Positions 22,558 to 35,047 of a DNA stretch of 64,000 nucleotides are shown here, piece after piece. The DNA lies in NCBI GenBank assembly GCA_001051155.2, contig JYIP02000001.1:4340001-4404000 (forward strand), in the 5' to 3' direction. The notes beneath the pieces were generated by a model. The model was not told the origin of the DNA, ran no database searches, and saw only the letters and a list, made by a program, of their open reading frames with translations. The position numbers were made by a program, and so were the translations under genes. Source of the stretch: Chrysoporthe austroafricana. Its lineage: Eukaryota > Ascomycota > Sordariomycetes > Diaporthales > Cryphonectriaceae. Position 1 is the first letter of the stretch. Every line of letters begins with the position of its first letter.

Positions 22558-23563
22558 TCACAGGCATTGAGAATAATACGAGTTCGAGACTTCGCAAGTT
22601 CCGGAAGAACAGCAAGTCGGGCCTGTGTAGCCTATACCACCGCACTGACCGTATAGCGCAGAACAGGATCCGCCGGAGGCCGGTGTCGTCGATGTGGAAG
22701 CAGGAGCAGTAGTCGTCGCGGTAGCGGTGCTAGTGGCGCCGAGCTTGCTTTCCACGAAGGCCAGCGCCGCCGCGCCATACTCACTACCATAACCTTCGTG
22801 GGTGGCAAGGTCGTCACCATTGCAGCAGTACGGATCAGAAGCATCGCAGTAGCTTTGAATCTTGGAAGCCCCCGCGCACACGAAGTTTGACGAGCGAGCA
22901 TCGAACTAGCGACAAAATTAGCGCAGCCCCAAAGTGTCGGAGAGGGCAGAACTCACGCCTCCAGCTGTACACGTTCCCACATCGTAAGAGAGCCCGTAAA
23001 CATATTCAGGATCACCCTGGAGGATGACAGCCTTGATCTGGGCGAGCGCAGCAGTAGAGATAGGGACAGCAGTAGACGTCAACCCTTGGTTCGGATCGCC
23101 ACCACCACAGAATGCATTGTCAAAAATCTCGGCACCCTATGCCAATGGATTGTCAAAGACTACTTAAGATACAGCACAGCGACGTCACTTTCGAACTACG
23201 CACCTGCGAATATCCAACGAGGACGAGTTCTGCACTAGAGCATGCCTCGTTATAAGCGTTGACAGCAGCCGCGGCTGCGGCGGTGCCTTCAATCAGCGAC
23301 TCAGAATAGCTGACGTCGCCGCAAGACGCCTGTCCACCGCATGCCGGATAGTCGATAGCTTCAGCTGTGGACCCGGGATAGGCGTTGAGGATCTCGTCCA
23401 CAACAGTGATTGCGGAGCCATAGCCGGGACTGGCCGTCGTCTCACGAGCGCCAAAAATGTGGATGCTCGAACAGGTCACACGCTTCTCGTGGCTGACCGG
23501 AGAGGCGATGCTTTCCAGGCCGTAGACAGAGAGAAACAGGAGAGCTGTCTGTTGTGGCCTCAT
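22558..23563 (-). CDS. CE5 acetylxylan esterase/cutinase with C-terminal CBM1
   Basis: Three phase-0 exons (23563-23204, 23136-22957, 22905-22558) give 295 residues. A signal peptide opens the protein and is followed by a probable KR propeptide site (HEKR). The CE5 catalytic domain shows [14 protein letters not shown], the nucleophile elbow LVGYSQG split by intron 1 (Ser119), and the [17 protein letters not shown] block carrying the catalytic Asp and His. A Ser/Thr/Pro linker leads to a complete cellulose-binding module ([20 protein letters not shown], ending YYSQCL). It is secreted and removes acetyl groups from xylan while tethered to cellulose. The ASPGYGSA region favours acetylxylan esterase over cutinase. 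Confidence 0.93.
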
Positions 23564-23670
23564 GCTGTATAATAGATGTTCAGGTGCTTCTTGAATCTGG
23601 AGACTTAGATCGATGGGTACCGAAATAAAGAGAGGACATGATCGACAAGAAACTTGGCGATGAGGCGTTC

Positions 23671-23676
23671 TATATA
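23671..23676 (-). promoter_or_regulatory. TATA box of the CE5 esterase gene
   Basis: TATATA on the minus strand lies 108 bp before the ATG at 23563. Confidence 0.45.
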
Positions 23677-26161
23677 GTCAAGAGATATCTCAACAAGATC
23701 AATTGTTGCAGACTAGACCCTGTTCACATCGCCATTTCTCCGGACTCCTCGCCTGAGCCTGGGCTGTTATTACTTCGAACACCACTCGGTCGGGAGTAGC
23801 CTTCCGCTACTGGAAGTCGTTGCTGAAGAAATGAGGGAGCCTGATGTAGCCTTACGACAGCTTTTGTTCTTGAGTTGTTGGGTGTTTGATCCCTTGGGCC
23901 GAGACGTGTAACTCCCTAGAAGCATAACGCCGCGGACAGTCGCATCGCGGTAGTCGAGTTGACGCAAGACCGGCAAGCCAAGGCTGTCGACTCTTTGGGC
24001 GATCCAGGTCTGGGCCCAATGGTACTCAGTCGTCACAGCTACTCGCGCCGCAAAGTGTCACATGCTCCTAAGTCATCCCCGCTGAGGCCATTGCACTTCT
24101 GAGAGGGAATCTCCAGCCAGAGTCGTTGAACCCCTGCAGGCATGCCACACATTCAGCCGTGACGCAACGTGGAATTTAGCCGCGAGGCCGTCTGCTCGCA
24201 GACAATATTCCGAACTGCCCAAAACCAGGTTGCACGACCCTGCGACTTTACCTCCGTACCAAACTTTCGAAGACGTTTAACTTCTTCTACCGATCAGCTG
24301 CAAGCCATCTCCCGGTCAGGCGATCACCAGGTTGACGACAAGTGCCGTAGGGCTAAAATTTGAGCCAACTGATAATGTGGGATCCCATGTGGGATCCGGA
24401 AAAATTGAGGGCGTGAGACATGGTTGAATATAATAAACCCAGGATTGTATTTATCAGCCATCGAACAGGAACGCTGGACTGCAGATGTCGAAGGCCCCAC
24501 GTGAAAGGCTCCACTACATAATAGCGCGCAAAAATCATGATGAGACGAGTTTTTGGGTCTTCTTGAGGGCTCAGTAGCCTCTGCAATGCTTATCATGATA
24601 TATATATATATATATATATATATACCTATATATAGAAGAATAAGGGATAAAAGAGAAACAACGGGGAAGTTGGTGGATGAGATTGCCTGTTGCATCCCTA
24701 AACCTGAGGTGCAGGCGTCATTTCCAAACAAAAAAAAAAGGCATGGGAATTCACAAGATGGTTCACACCTTGCCTACAACCACCAAAAAGACCATGGTGT
24801 CACACTATGTCTGCCCCATAAATCGAACATGGGTCTCTTCGGCTCTGCTCAGAGGGAATCCATCGAAACCATCGAAACGACCACAACGAAGTGTACTGAC
24901 CACTATACTAGGCAGACGAGAGAATGTAACTTGGGGTGGATATTTCCTGGCACTCGTACCCATTATGACCAGGATCAACTACTGCAGAGAAAACCTTGGT
25001 TGCAGTTGTGCAAATTTGCAAAGTTTGCCGTCTAGGACAATTACAAGCACTACTTAGTCACCGAATCCATGTAGTGATCTAGTGAGTGGCCAACAGGTCC
25101 CATGCACCTGCTCACTGTGTCCACACCGGCCCGCCCTTAACAGGACCGCACCGCCAGTCTCGGCGGCATGGGCACGTGGTGAGCGACTTCGTTTTCGTTC
25201 TATGCTTAAACAAGGTCATGTATTTTACTGGAGCCGCATGTTCTGCGAGCCTCCCAGACTCCGGATGGAAGGGATCAAGTACGACTACAGTGAAAATTAC
25301 ACTCGCCTTTGCCTTGAGTCTGCGACCAAATCCTACATCTTAACATAGCTGCAGTTCTCGGATAAATTCGTCCAGAGCCGCAGTCGACTCGTCGCTCGCG
25401 GCTGGTCCCTGTATAGGATTGATCTCCCAGAGTCCATTAGTCAATCAGACTCGGATCGTCTCAAATTGTAGATACCTAGGTATGTTTGTCGCATCACGAT
25501 TATCGTAATGTGCGTATAAGTACGCGAGGAGGTTGATACTAATATAAGAGGATATAGTTGCAGATGACAAAGAAGTGAATTATATATGCATTATGCTAGG
25601 CGATATTAGTACTTCATGGTATTTCGTAGAAGCAGCAATGCTATAACGCGTCTTCTCCCATAATTATGGCGAGCCCAGATATACTAGGATATGATGTGGG
25701 AGGAGTTGCCAACGTATTCGCACTAGAGGGCGCCGTGCCATTGAATCCCCCCTGGATCATCAGTGGCACCCTACTGGATAGTGCGAGCGACTAAGGACAT
25801 TGTACATACATTACAGCACTTCTCACAGAAGATCTCACCTCGAACGGGTGACATGCCACGCATGAAGATGACCGAGCGCCTCAGGGCGGTGGCAAACGAT
25901 TCTTCGAGATCATGTTGTGCAATAGCGGCCACTCAAGCAGGATACAGACACGCCGATATGGGCCGTGCCAGAAGGCTGTGCTCGAAAGAACATTGTATGG
26001 TTGATAAAGCAAAGAAATTTGTATTTCGCATATTTTGCAAGCATGCCCTGCCCGTACCTGTACTATGCAAATGCAAATCAAGCAAGTAACCATTATAACC
26101 CTCCCCCCCTTTTTTTTTCACATTATCCATTTCCGCAGTGGCCATTGTCACGGTAAGAAGC
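23677..26161. other. Gene-poor region with microsatellite
   Basis: The 2.5-kb stretch lies between the esterase promoter and the 3' end of the nucleoporin gene. No supported gene. A TA microsatellite lies at 24598-24624. The minus-strand frame at 23770-24036 reads somewhat protein-like but has no start or partner exon. Confidence 0.45.
24598..24624. repeat. (TA)n microsatellite
   Basis: About 13 TA units followed by a short imperfect second block (TATATATA) a few bases later. Confidence 0.9.
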
Positions 26162-29100
26162 CTAGCCTCCGCGATTATTGAGACCAGAGCCGCCCCGCGC
26201 GCGCTTGGCTTTCTGAGTACCCGCATCCGACTCGCTGGGTCGCTTGTTACCCGGCTGGAAGTTGTCGGCGTTTGGATTGAGACCTCCTCCACCACCGCTC
26301 TCTTTCCGGTTTTGCCCTTGGAAGCCGCCCCTTCCCCGCTGATAGACGCCACCGCGACCACGCCCGGGAGCGCCGCCTCTGGACGGGACTGGAATCCCTG
26401 TTCGCTGTGGCAGGTTCGCTTGTTGGCCCTGTGTAGCGGGGGGTTGTGTCGGCTGGGTAGCCTGCTGGCCTTGGGTGAAGGGGTTGCTAGCCGCTGCAGG
26501 CACGCTGACCAGTGAAGCTGTTGCGAAAGGATTTGCTGGTTGTGTGTCGGAAGAAGTGGCTGCTGCTGCAGGTTGTGGGGGCTGCGCAGCAGCGCCATTC
26601 GCGAACGGAGCAGTCGTACCTTAGAAGAAATAGTGTCAGCCTATCTTTTATAACAACCTTATAAAAATTTCGCAACTTACCAGTCGTTGCAGCGGGCGCT
26701 GCTGTCTCTTGCCCGGCCGAGGGGCCACCTGAAGGAGCGGCTGTAGCTGGTGGTGCAGGCTTCGCGGTTTTGGCCTCCTCCCACACTTCGCCAACTGGGC
26801 GCTCTGGCGTCGCCTTGGCAGCCGTCTCGACAACAAATAGCTTTGCGGTGGCCAGCCTGTGCTTGTTCTCGGTCATGTTGATGCGTAGAGCAGACTTCTT
26901 CGATTCCATCAATGTGGCTTGCTCCTTGGCACTCGTGATCTTGCCCTCATACTCAATCTTCAAGGCTTGCTCCGTCTCATCCTTTATCTTCTTCGTCTCC
27001 ACGAGCAACTTGTTCTTAATGTTGTTGCTGACTACCGCTTTCAATGTGGTGTTTTGACTCAAGAGCTGACGGGTGTCAGCGTCATTGAGCTGTGCGAAAT
27101 CAGCAACAAGCATCGAAGACAGACCGCCTGTGGGTGTCTGGGCAGGCTGTTGTTGCTCTTGCTTGGCCGGTGTGGCCGGTGTGGCGTTGGGAGCTGCCGT
27201 TCCTTTGCTCTCGGCTTCCCAGATGGCGCGCTCTTGCTGCAATCTCAAATCGTATTCGCTTTGCAGCTTCTCTTTCTCTCGCGCGAGCTCAGCTTGGTTC
27301 TTGGCTTTGTCGTCAACCAATCTCTTGTTGAGCGCCTCCTTCATCTTTTGGGATCGCTTGTCCACGATGTCCTTCATGTTAGCCTCCGTCTCAGTAATCT
27401 TAGACTTCAGCTCGGTAACCTCGGCTTCCAATTCGGTGACTCTAGCCTCAGCCTGAGCCAACTTCTGTTGAAGTTCGGCGCGCTCGGTATCAGACAGAGC
27501 GGCCGCAGGCGGTTGAGCTCCTGCATCGACACCGTCCTGAGCAGCTTGAGGCTCGACTTGTGGAGCTATGTCGGTGGTGGCCTGGGACTGAAACTGGGCT
27601 TGAGCACGAGCCGCATCGCGTTCTTGTATGGCCTCGACAAGCTGCGAGCGAACGTTGGCAACCTCCTGGTCGGCCAATGCCTTGGCTTCGTTGGTCGCTG
27701 TTAATTCCTGAAGGGTGCTCTCTAGCTGCTGCTGCAACTGGGATAGCTGGTCAGCCGGCACAGCGGATGCATCTGCGGCAGAAGTTTCTTCTGCGATATT
27801 GGTAGTCGACTCAATTTGTTGTTGCATTTCGTTGACCCGGTTTTCCAAAGCGGATTTTTCTTGGACAGCCCGGTCAAGCTCGGCTTGGAGCGAGGTCAAT
27901 CGTTCCTTGAACTCATTGAGCTGGACTTGCACACTATCCCGCTCGTTCGTCAGTTCGGTTATCCTTTGCGCCTTGTCCCTATCCCTATTCTTGGCTTGTT
28001 CGATGATTTTAGCACGAGCTGTTGCCCAGGTGACCTTGTCATTCTCCATAGTCGTTTCGAGTTCCACGATCTTGGCATTCAGTGACGCTTCAGATTGCTT
28101 TAGCGTGTCGCGTTGCATTTCGACTTCAGACAGTTTCGTCTTCATTGACTCCAGCTCAGCTGGATCGACCCGGCCCTGTTGGTTCACGATGCTCTCCACC
28201 CGCTTTGACCAGCGGTTGCGGTCCTCGGTCATCTGCGCTAGTTCTTGCTCCAGGTATGCCTTCCGATCCTCAAGCTGATTCCGAACGTTTCTCATGGGCT
28301 CCATCTCGGCGTTCAGCTTGTTGATTTCAGCATTCTTCTCCGCAAGCTGACGCTCTAGCCGCTTGTTCTCGCTCCGAAGGGTAGTATTGCTCTCCCTGAT
28401 CAAATTGAGCTCGTTCAACTTGGCCATCAACTCCTCGTGACTCTTCGCCAAGCTGTTATCGGTCCTCGCTACGCGTTCCTGCTCAAGACGCAGCTGGCTC
28501 TCTTCCAGCTGCGACTGCTTTGACTCAAGCTGCTGTTGTAAGCGCTCGGCCTCGCGGACTTTGATGTTGTATTGCACCTCCAAAATTTCCTTCTCCCGGT
28601 GCAAGTACTTGTTGAGCTCGCTGAGTCGCTCAATGTCAGAGCCCGGAACAGCCGTGGTAGAGTCGCCCTCAGCATCCATAAAGGCAGTGCGGTTCTCCTT
28701 AATGGACGCAAGCTGAGACGTGAAACTATTGAGTTGCTCCTGCAGCAACTTGTTCTGTTGATCGACATCACGGCGCCTCTCCTTCAGTTCCAAAATTTCT
28801 TGCCGTAGCTGTTGCTCTCGTTCAGAGAACGACCTCTTGTTGTCCTCGAGCGTGTGCTTCGCAGACTCAGCCTCGGCCCTCCACGAAGCTGATTGGGTCT
28901 TCAGCTGATTGTGTTGAGCACGGAGACCCTGCAGAGCCTTTGCAGCGTCCGCGTGCTTGACCAACTCGGTCTCATAATCCTGCTGTGCCTTCTTGGCAAT
29001 GTCTGCCTGGGCACGGAGATCCTGCTGGTGGTACTTCGCCCGCTCCTTAAGTCGCTCCGCATCGTCCTTCATGCTGGATATCTCATCCCCGAGAATGCGC

Positions 29101-32100
29101 TTCTCCTCTTCAAATTTACGTGTAACTTCCGCCTGGGAGTCTCGCAGGGATGTGAGCTCGTTGTTAGAGTTGCTCAATTCTGTAGAGATATCGTCGATAC
29201 GTTGCTGAAGTTCCTTGATTTGGGCATCCTTCGCAGCAAGCTCAGCTTCTATCTGCTCGCGGTACTGTTCTTGTGTCGCGTTGATTTCATTCAGCGATTC
29301 CTCGGCACCGTTCGCAATTTCCTTGTACGACTCGACCTGCGACTGAGCAGACGCCAAGTGTGTGTTGGCTAGTTCCAAATCCCGCTTAAGGTCCGAGATC
29401 TCATTGACGAGTTCTTCGATTTGAGCCTCGGTTTCCGCATCAGTGCTCCTAGGTTCGATGGCAGTCCCAGATCTAGGTGTCGGTCGCGGCTGCAAGCGCT
29501 CGGCCTTCTCATGAGCGTTGCGAAGCTCGATCGTGAGCTCATCAACACGAGCCTGCAGGTGATCTTTGCTGGTCTTAGCAGCGACCAAGTCCTCCTTGAC
29601 GGAGTTGATAGTGGCCATGAGCTCGTCGACGCGCTGCTGGTGCTGTTGGGTTTCATATTCCTTCCGTTGTTGGAGCTTCCTACTCTCATCAATTTCTTCC
29701 GAGAATTTCCGCTTGGTCGTGTTCAGCTCTGTCTTCAGCGACTCAATCTGCTCGTTTAGTCTCCGTCGATTCTCCGATTCCGAAATTTCTCGCTCATTCA
29801 TCAGACTTTGTTGTTGACCAAGCGCAGCACTCAGACGAGCCTTCTCTTGCGTAAGGCTCTCGTTGTCTTGAGTAAGTCGGTCTCTGATGCTGGTGCTAAG
29901 TTCCTTCTCTGCCATCAGATTTGCGTTCTTGCTCTGAATGCTGTCCAGGAGAGCCTTCGTTTCGACGAGATCGGCCGCCAATTGCTGGCTCCGCAAGTCC
30001 TGCTTAGCCGCAGATTCCGAGAGACCCTGATTCCTCCTCTGAAGCTCTGACTTCTCGTTTTGTAGTGCCTCGTAGTTGGACTGCAGCATTGTCAAGCGTT
30101 CCTGTGCCAGTTCGTACTGACTACGCAGCCTAGAAACCTCTGCCGACAGTGCGTTCTTCTCCGAGGATATCTTGTCAACCTGCTCGCGCATAGCCTTACG
30201 GTCGGTGCTAGCCTCCTGTCGGTACGAGTCGAAGTTGCTTTGCAGCTCGCGAAGCATCGTTGTAACCTCAGGCTCCTCCATAGCGTTGTGCTCTATGCTT
30301 GCGAGAACTTCCCGTTGGCTTCCGCTTGGAGACTCAACCTCGCCAGGACCCGATCTGTGAGCCTCTGCCATGCGCCGGAACATATCCCGCTCCTTGATAT
30401 GAGACTGCATGCGCACCGTAATGGACTTGATCTCGTCCTGCAGTCGGACGCACATCTCACGAAGAGACACGAGCTCCCGCTCATTGTCAACTGCTTGTTG
30501 CTTAGCTGCAAGTGCCTCCTCACTTTCCATCTTGTCGGCGAGCTCCCGGGTGATCCTGAGCAGCTCTTGATTCTTGGACTGAAGCTCATGGATGTCCTTG
30601 AACGCAACGAATTTCTCTGTAATGAACCGGTGGGTATCCGACATGTCGTCAAGGGAGCCCTCGGCAATCTCGCCCCTCTGAAGTTGTTCGAACCGTACTG
30701 CTTCCTCTTGGGAGAGCTGGTCCCAGCCCTTCTCCTGAGCCTGGAGGTTGAAGACGAGGAACTGAATCTGTATACCCAGATCACGGAGCTGGGCACGCAA
30801 GATGTTGACTTCTGACTGAGCTGTGCTCAACGCAGACTCTGCCTTGCGGGCGGCCTTCTTCGCGATGTCACGCTCCTGGTAGCTCTCGTCGGCCAGCTGA
30901 GTCATCTGGGTATTTTCGGATCGGAGGCGTTCGATCTCCGCCTCCAGTCCGTTGAACTCAGGCGCCTTCGCCTCGAGGATGGTCATGGTCTCATCTAACT
31001 CCTGGACCAACTGCTGGTTTCGTCTCTTTACAGTGATCAATTCGGTCTTGACCTTCCATAGCTCATCAAGAGCCTGAGTCGCGGTCATACCCTTGCCTCT
31101 GAGCGAGCCAGGTGTTGTAAAAGGCGAGCCGGCTCTCAAGTGGGATCCATTGGCGACAGGAGTTTGCGGCCTGGAGCCGAATCCTGCCTGGGTAGGACCA
31201 GCTGCCTGGAACTGGCTGATCTCTTGCTCGAGCTGTTGTACCCGCTCGAAGGTCTTCTGGTGCTGCGCCTTCTCATCTTCCAGCTTCTTCTCGACCTGCG
31301 TTTTCTGTTCCGCAAAGTCGTCCTGCACTGTCTCGAGCCGGTTCTCCACATCCCGAAGTCTCTGCTTGCTGGTCTCGGCCTGTTGATGCTGTAGCTCGGC
31401 CAAGCGCTTGGACGCCTCGATTTCCTGGCGGAAGTTGTTCTCTGCACGAGCCGCTTGCTCCTGGAGCTGTTGGATCTTCTTGAGGCTTGCCTCCACTTTG
31501 TCCTGTGCTTCCTGCAGGCGGGATCGTAGCTGCTGTTCGCCTCGGGTCAGAGAATCGATTGTTGAGCGCTGTTCGTCACTGATCCGCTCGAGCTCGGAGA
31601 TACGGGCGCCCTTTTCCTTGCGGTATTTGAGTGCTTCCTCTCGCTTCGTCTGGAGCTCCTTTTCGAACCACTCGTTGTTCTGCCGCGTCAGGTGAAGCTC
31701 CTGCTGTAGGTTCTGCTCGCGCCACTTCGCACTGGTAGCAGCCGCCCTCTCGGCTTGCACAGACTGTTCAAGCTCCGAGATCTTCTTGTTGAGGTCAGTG
31801 TTCTTCATCTGTATCTTTTGCAGCTCCTCCAGCAGTTCCGTGTTTGTCTTGTTCTTTGTCTCGATGATGGCGAGCGTGTCGCGGTTCGACGTCTCGAGAG
31901 ACGTGATGCGCGCGCGCAGGGACTCGATCTCGGACAGACTGTTGCCACTCGAGGACTTGACCTGCTGGAGCTCGGACCCGATGGCTTGCCGTGCGGATTC
32001 TAGGCGGGGCAGGCGCGCGTCAGTCTGAACCCAAAGCATGATCGCAAACGCGTCATGCAGCCGCTGCGGTAGGACTGTGGTGACTTACCTTCAGTCTGAA

Positions 32101-32386
32101 GCCTCTTGCGTACTTCCTCCACGTCCTTCAGGGCCTTGTCGGCCGTGGCCTTGAATGTCTGGCATCGCGCCTCGGAGCTGCGGACGGCATTTTCGAGCTC
32201 GATGTCGACCTGGAGCTTCTCGGCATAGAGAGCATCGAACTCGTGAGCCTTCGCGATAACGGCTTGTAGAACGGCAGTGACGAGATCGGGGGTGGGCTGG
32301 CTTGTGACCGTCGAGAGAGTCGTGTCTGGCACGCCGAGGTGCGTGGACAGGTAGGCAAAGTCCACAGCCACTTCGGCAGCTGCCAT
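26162..32386 (-). CDS. Nuclear pore basket protein, Mlp1/Tpr ortholog
   Basis: Three exons (32386-32089, 31999-26681, 26619-26162) give 2024 residues; the two introns are 89 and 61 nt. Almost the whole chain from residue ~50 to ~1650 is heptad-patterned coiled coil rich in Glu, Gln, Leu, Lys and Arg, the defining feature of Tpr/Mlp proteins. The central part around WRAEAESAKHTLEDNKRSF belongs to the conserved Mlp1/2-like region. The C-terminal ~350 residues are unstructured, Ala/Pro/Gln-rich, with NPF motifs and an RGG-like tail (GRGRGGVYQRGRGGF) followed by a basic KR-rich nuclear signal (NKRPSE...QKAKRARGG). It anchors mRNA export, quality control and spindle-checkpoint factors at the nuclear basket. 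Exon 1 ends in phase 1 and joins at GAATCCGCACGG, giving RLQTEESARQAIG. Confidence 0.93.
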
Positions 32387-33232
32387 CTTTGCAGTGATAT
32401 TAATTGTGTTTGCAGACCATTGGGCAGTGCTGCTAACAAGGAAAGAGAAAATAGTCGCGGATCAGAATGGGAATAGGAGTGGGTTGCCTTTCAAGGGCCT
32501 ACTCAAAGTAAAGATCGTGGTGTATTTCCTTTGATGTTTGGATCCGTCGAACGACTGCACCTCGAAGGACAAACCACAAACGAACCTTGAAAGAACCATG
32601 CTATGTAGAAGTGCTGGCGCCGCTAAGCTAGTGGCAGCAGTGGCAGCACAACCCTGCAGCCTGCAGCTCAGACTGGGGCTGGTTTGCTTCACTGGCGGCA
32701 GGCTAAGGTTGGGTGGCACGGTGGGTCCTTGTTTATCTCACTGCAGAGCCGTTGCTCTGGCAGTTCAGCAGTACCCCAGCTTTTCTTGAGCAGTATTTCA
32801 CGGTCTAACCTAAGGTAATGTCACATCGTTGTTGACCAGCCTCCCTTTCACGCTACAGACAGCGACATTGCCATAGAGCTGTGCACCTATGTCTTCACTA
32901 CAGCAAAGACTCTGAATCTCTGTGCATGCATACATGCATATGGAAACTCGTGAGACAAAGTACAAGTTTTCATCATGAGTCACACGGTAAACATCAAATC
33001 CAGTGTGCAAGCTTCTACTAGGAATGATACATCTTCTCCTTAGTTTTAGTCGAGGGATGGAATAGCCTACAACTTCGGCCATTATTACAAAGTCTACACG
33101 ATTGTGTGGTGCCCAGATCAGGCACTGGGGCTTGGAAAACACTCGTTAGCATTGCAGGAGCAAGTACCGAGGTGAACGCCTTCTATTTTCGTAGAAAACG
33201 GTCTTTTCTATCATCCATGTTTATGAAGATAT
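32387..33232. other. Intergenic region, no gene seen
   Basis: The 0.85 kb holds the nucleoporin promoter and the 3' region of the peroxin gene. Tandem CAG/GCAG-like motifs at 32635-32665 are short and unremarkable. Confidence 0.5.
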
Positions 33233-34479
33233 CTATGCACTGCCCTTTTCCCTTCCACATCTTTCCCAAACCTCCAGCCCGGTAAGCCACGTGGAAACGA
33301 CCATCACCAACCCCACCGTCCCCGGCTGCACCCTCACCCAGCCGACCACACTCCCCGGCACCACCAGGTCAAGTAGATCCGCCACACACCTCCTGGCCGT
33401 CCTGTACCCCCTCGTCCTGATCTCCTTCTTCCATGCCTTCTTGCCCTCCCTCCTCCGGTGCACAAACCGCCGCATCTTCTCGCGCATCTTCTCCCACTCC
33501 TCCATCTCGCTCTCCGGCTTCCTCTCCCACGTCCCGTAGCCCTCGCCCGTCTGCGGCACCGACCCGTACGCTATGAGCTTCACAACCTTTAACAGCCCGG
33601 CGGCCACCCCGCACAGCAGCGAGAAGAACCAGAAGCGCTGTCCCTCGACGTGCAAGATGGGTGACCAGCGCGCGCCCCAGAGCGGGAGGCCGGGGAGCTG
33701 GAGCGCGTCCGCGAGCGTGATAGTCTCCAGGAGCAGGTACATCCCATTGAACGTGCGCGAAAATATGTCCAGCCAGGCTTCTGCGGGGATCTCGTTGGGG
33801 TCTTTGTGTTTGCCGTACTGGTGATGATGATGTTTACAGTTGCATGTCCGCTTAAGTTGGACTGACGGGGCTTCTGTTCTTGCCGGTGCTGCGCCTTTGT
33901 CTCCATCGGCAGTGCCGGGACTCGTGCTTGGACTCTCAGGGTCATTCACATCTCCTTGGTCAGCATCAGTGCCAGTGCTCTTCTCCCCATTGGTAACCTC
34001 GGGACTGGTAGCCGGGCCCGCCGGCGCAGCTGGAGTTGGCATCAGCGCCGGCTCCAAGGCGTAGAACGAAGCGTATATCACATGAGCCGCATGAAACGCT
34101 TCCAAGAACCGGAACATCCGGAAGAACCGCCTCGCAAGGGCCACCTTGCCCCGTAGCTCACCGAGGGCAACGAGGTCTGCACTCCGAGGCTCGACCCAGA
34201 TATGTCGGTTGCCTAGGGCGACGAGCTTAGCAAAGCAGCTTATCAGGAGAGGCTGTGACAGAGTAACCATCAGGATAGCCTGGACCATCCGCAGTATTCG
34301 CTCGATACCGGCTGCGATGAGACGAGCATGTTAGCGTCGTGCCAAACTACGAGGACTACTGACGAGGGTGGGTACATTGCGGTTCGTGTTTCACGTGTGA
34401 GAGACTCACCAGCGTCAGTGCCGAAGCGGATGAACTGCTCAAGCGTCGATGGAGCCACTGTGACTGTCTGCTCCGCCAT
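33233..34479 (-). CDS. PEX11-family peroxisome proliferation protein with low-complexity insert
   Basis: Two exons (34479-34410 and 34311-33233) with a 98-nt intron give 382 residues. The N-terminal half has STLEQFIRFGTDAAGIERILRMVQAIL, the amphipathic helix region of PEX11 proteins, and ALARRFFRMFRFLEAFHAA. The C-terminal half carries two hydrophobic segments (FWFFSLLCGVAAGLLKVVKLIAYG, and VQPGTVGLVMVVSTWLTGLEVWERCG at the end), as in the PEX11C branch. A ~90-residue Ala/Pro/Ser/acidic insert separates the halves and ends in an unusual Cys/His cluster (CNCKHHHHQYGKH). It would act in the peroxisomal membrane during elongation and division. The family is clear; subtype is inference. Confidence 0.85.
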
Positions 34480-35047
34480 ATCGCCGTCCCAAAACCGCGA
34501 TTGCTCACTTGACCATATAGATTAAGTTCGTGTATGTCAAATTCCGAACGGGGTGTATGAAAATCAAAATCTTGGTTGGGACTCTAAGCCTGCACTTGGA
34601 TCAGTCAGTGGTGAGATTGAAGGTACGGTCAGGATTCTGCCCTTGATTGGCACAGCGCCGGGATGCGGCTTGGTCCACATTTAAATATGCCGTTTACTAG
34701 TCAGCATGAGACCTGATTTACAGAGGGCCGAAGGATCAAGGGCGACCAAAAATAAGTCCATGGTACGAACTTGTAGTGGGGTTAATTCTTCGTTCTTTGC
34801 AGTCTTGAGACTCTACTAACCGGTTTTTGGAAACTTCTGTGGTATTATTTGATCTGCTATCGTGTCGAGCGGATATCAAGGGGCCGGAGAACCAGAACTG
34901 CATAGCATATTGACAAGACAAGTACAATACATTCCCAATGGAGGGCCGGCGTAGAACCAATGTACAGCTTGATCATTTATTCTTTTTCGAAACCACGCAC
35001 GCAACGCCGATGCCTGCGAGAATAATCTATCTAACTCCTCGCGGCCC
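34480..35047. other. Intergenic region, no gene seen
   Basis: Peroxin promoter plus the 3' region of the complex I subunit gene; no coding signal. Confidence 0.5.

Noticed and set aside
23770..24055. Minus-strand frame with protein-like wording (EYHWAQTWIAQRVDSLGLPV)
   Set aside because: It opens with a GTG, and I could not find a start or partner exon upstream; too short to support.
24598..24624. TA repeat as a possible origin or centromere element
   Set aside because: It is a short simple microsatellite; another occurs inside an intron at 42246.
26919..27704. 261-codon plus-strand frame
   Set aside because: Leu/Ser-rich antisense of the coiled-coil nucleoporin; typical shadow.
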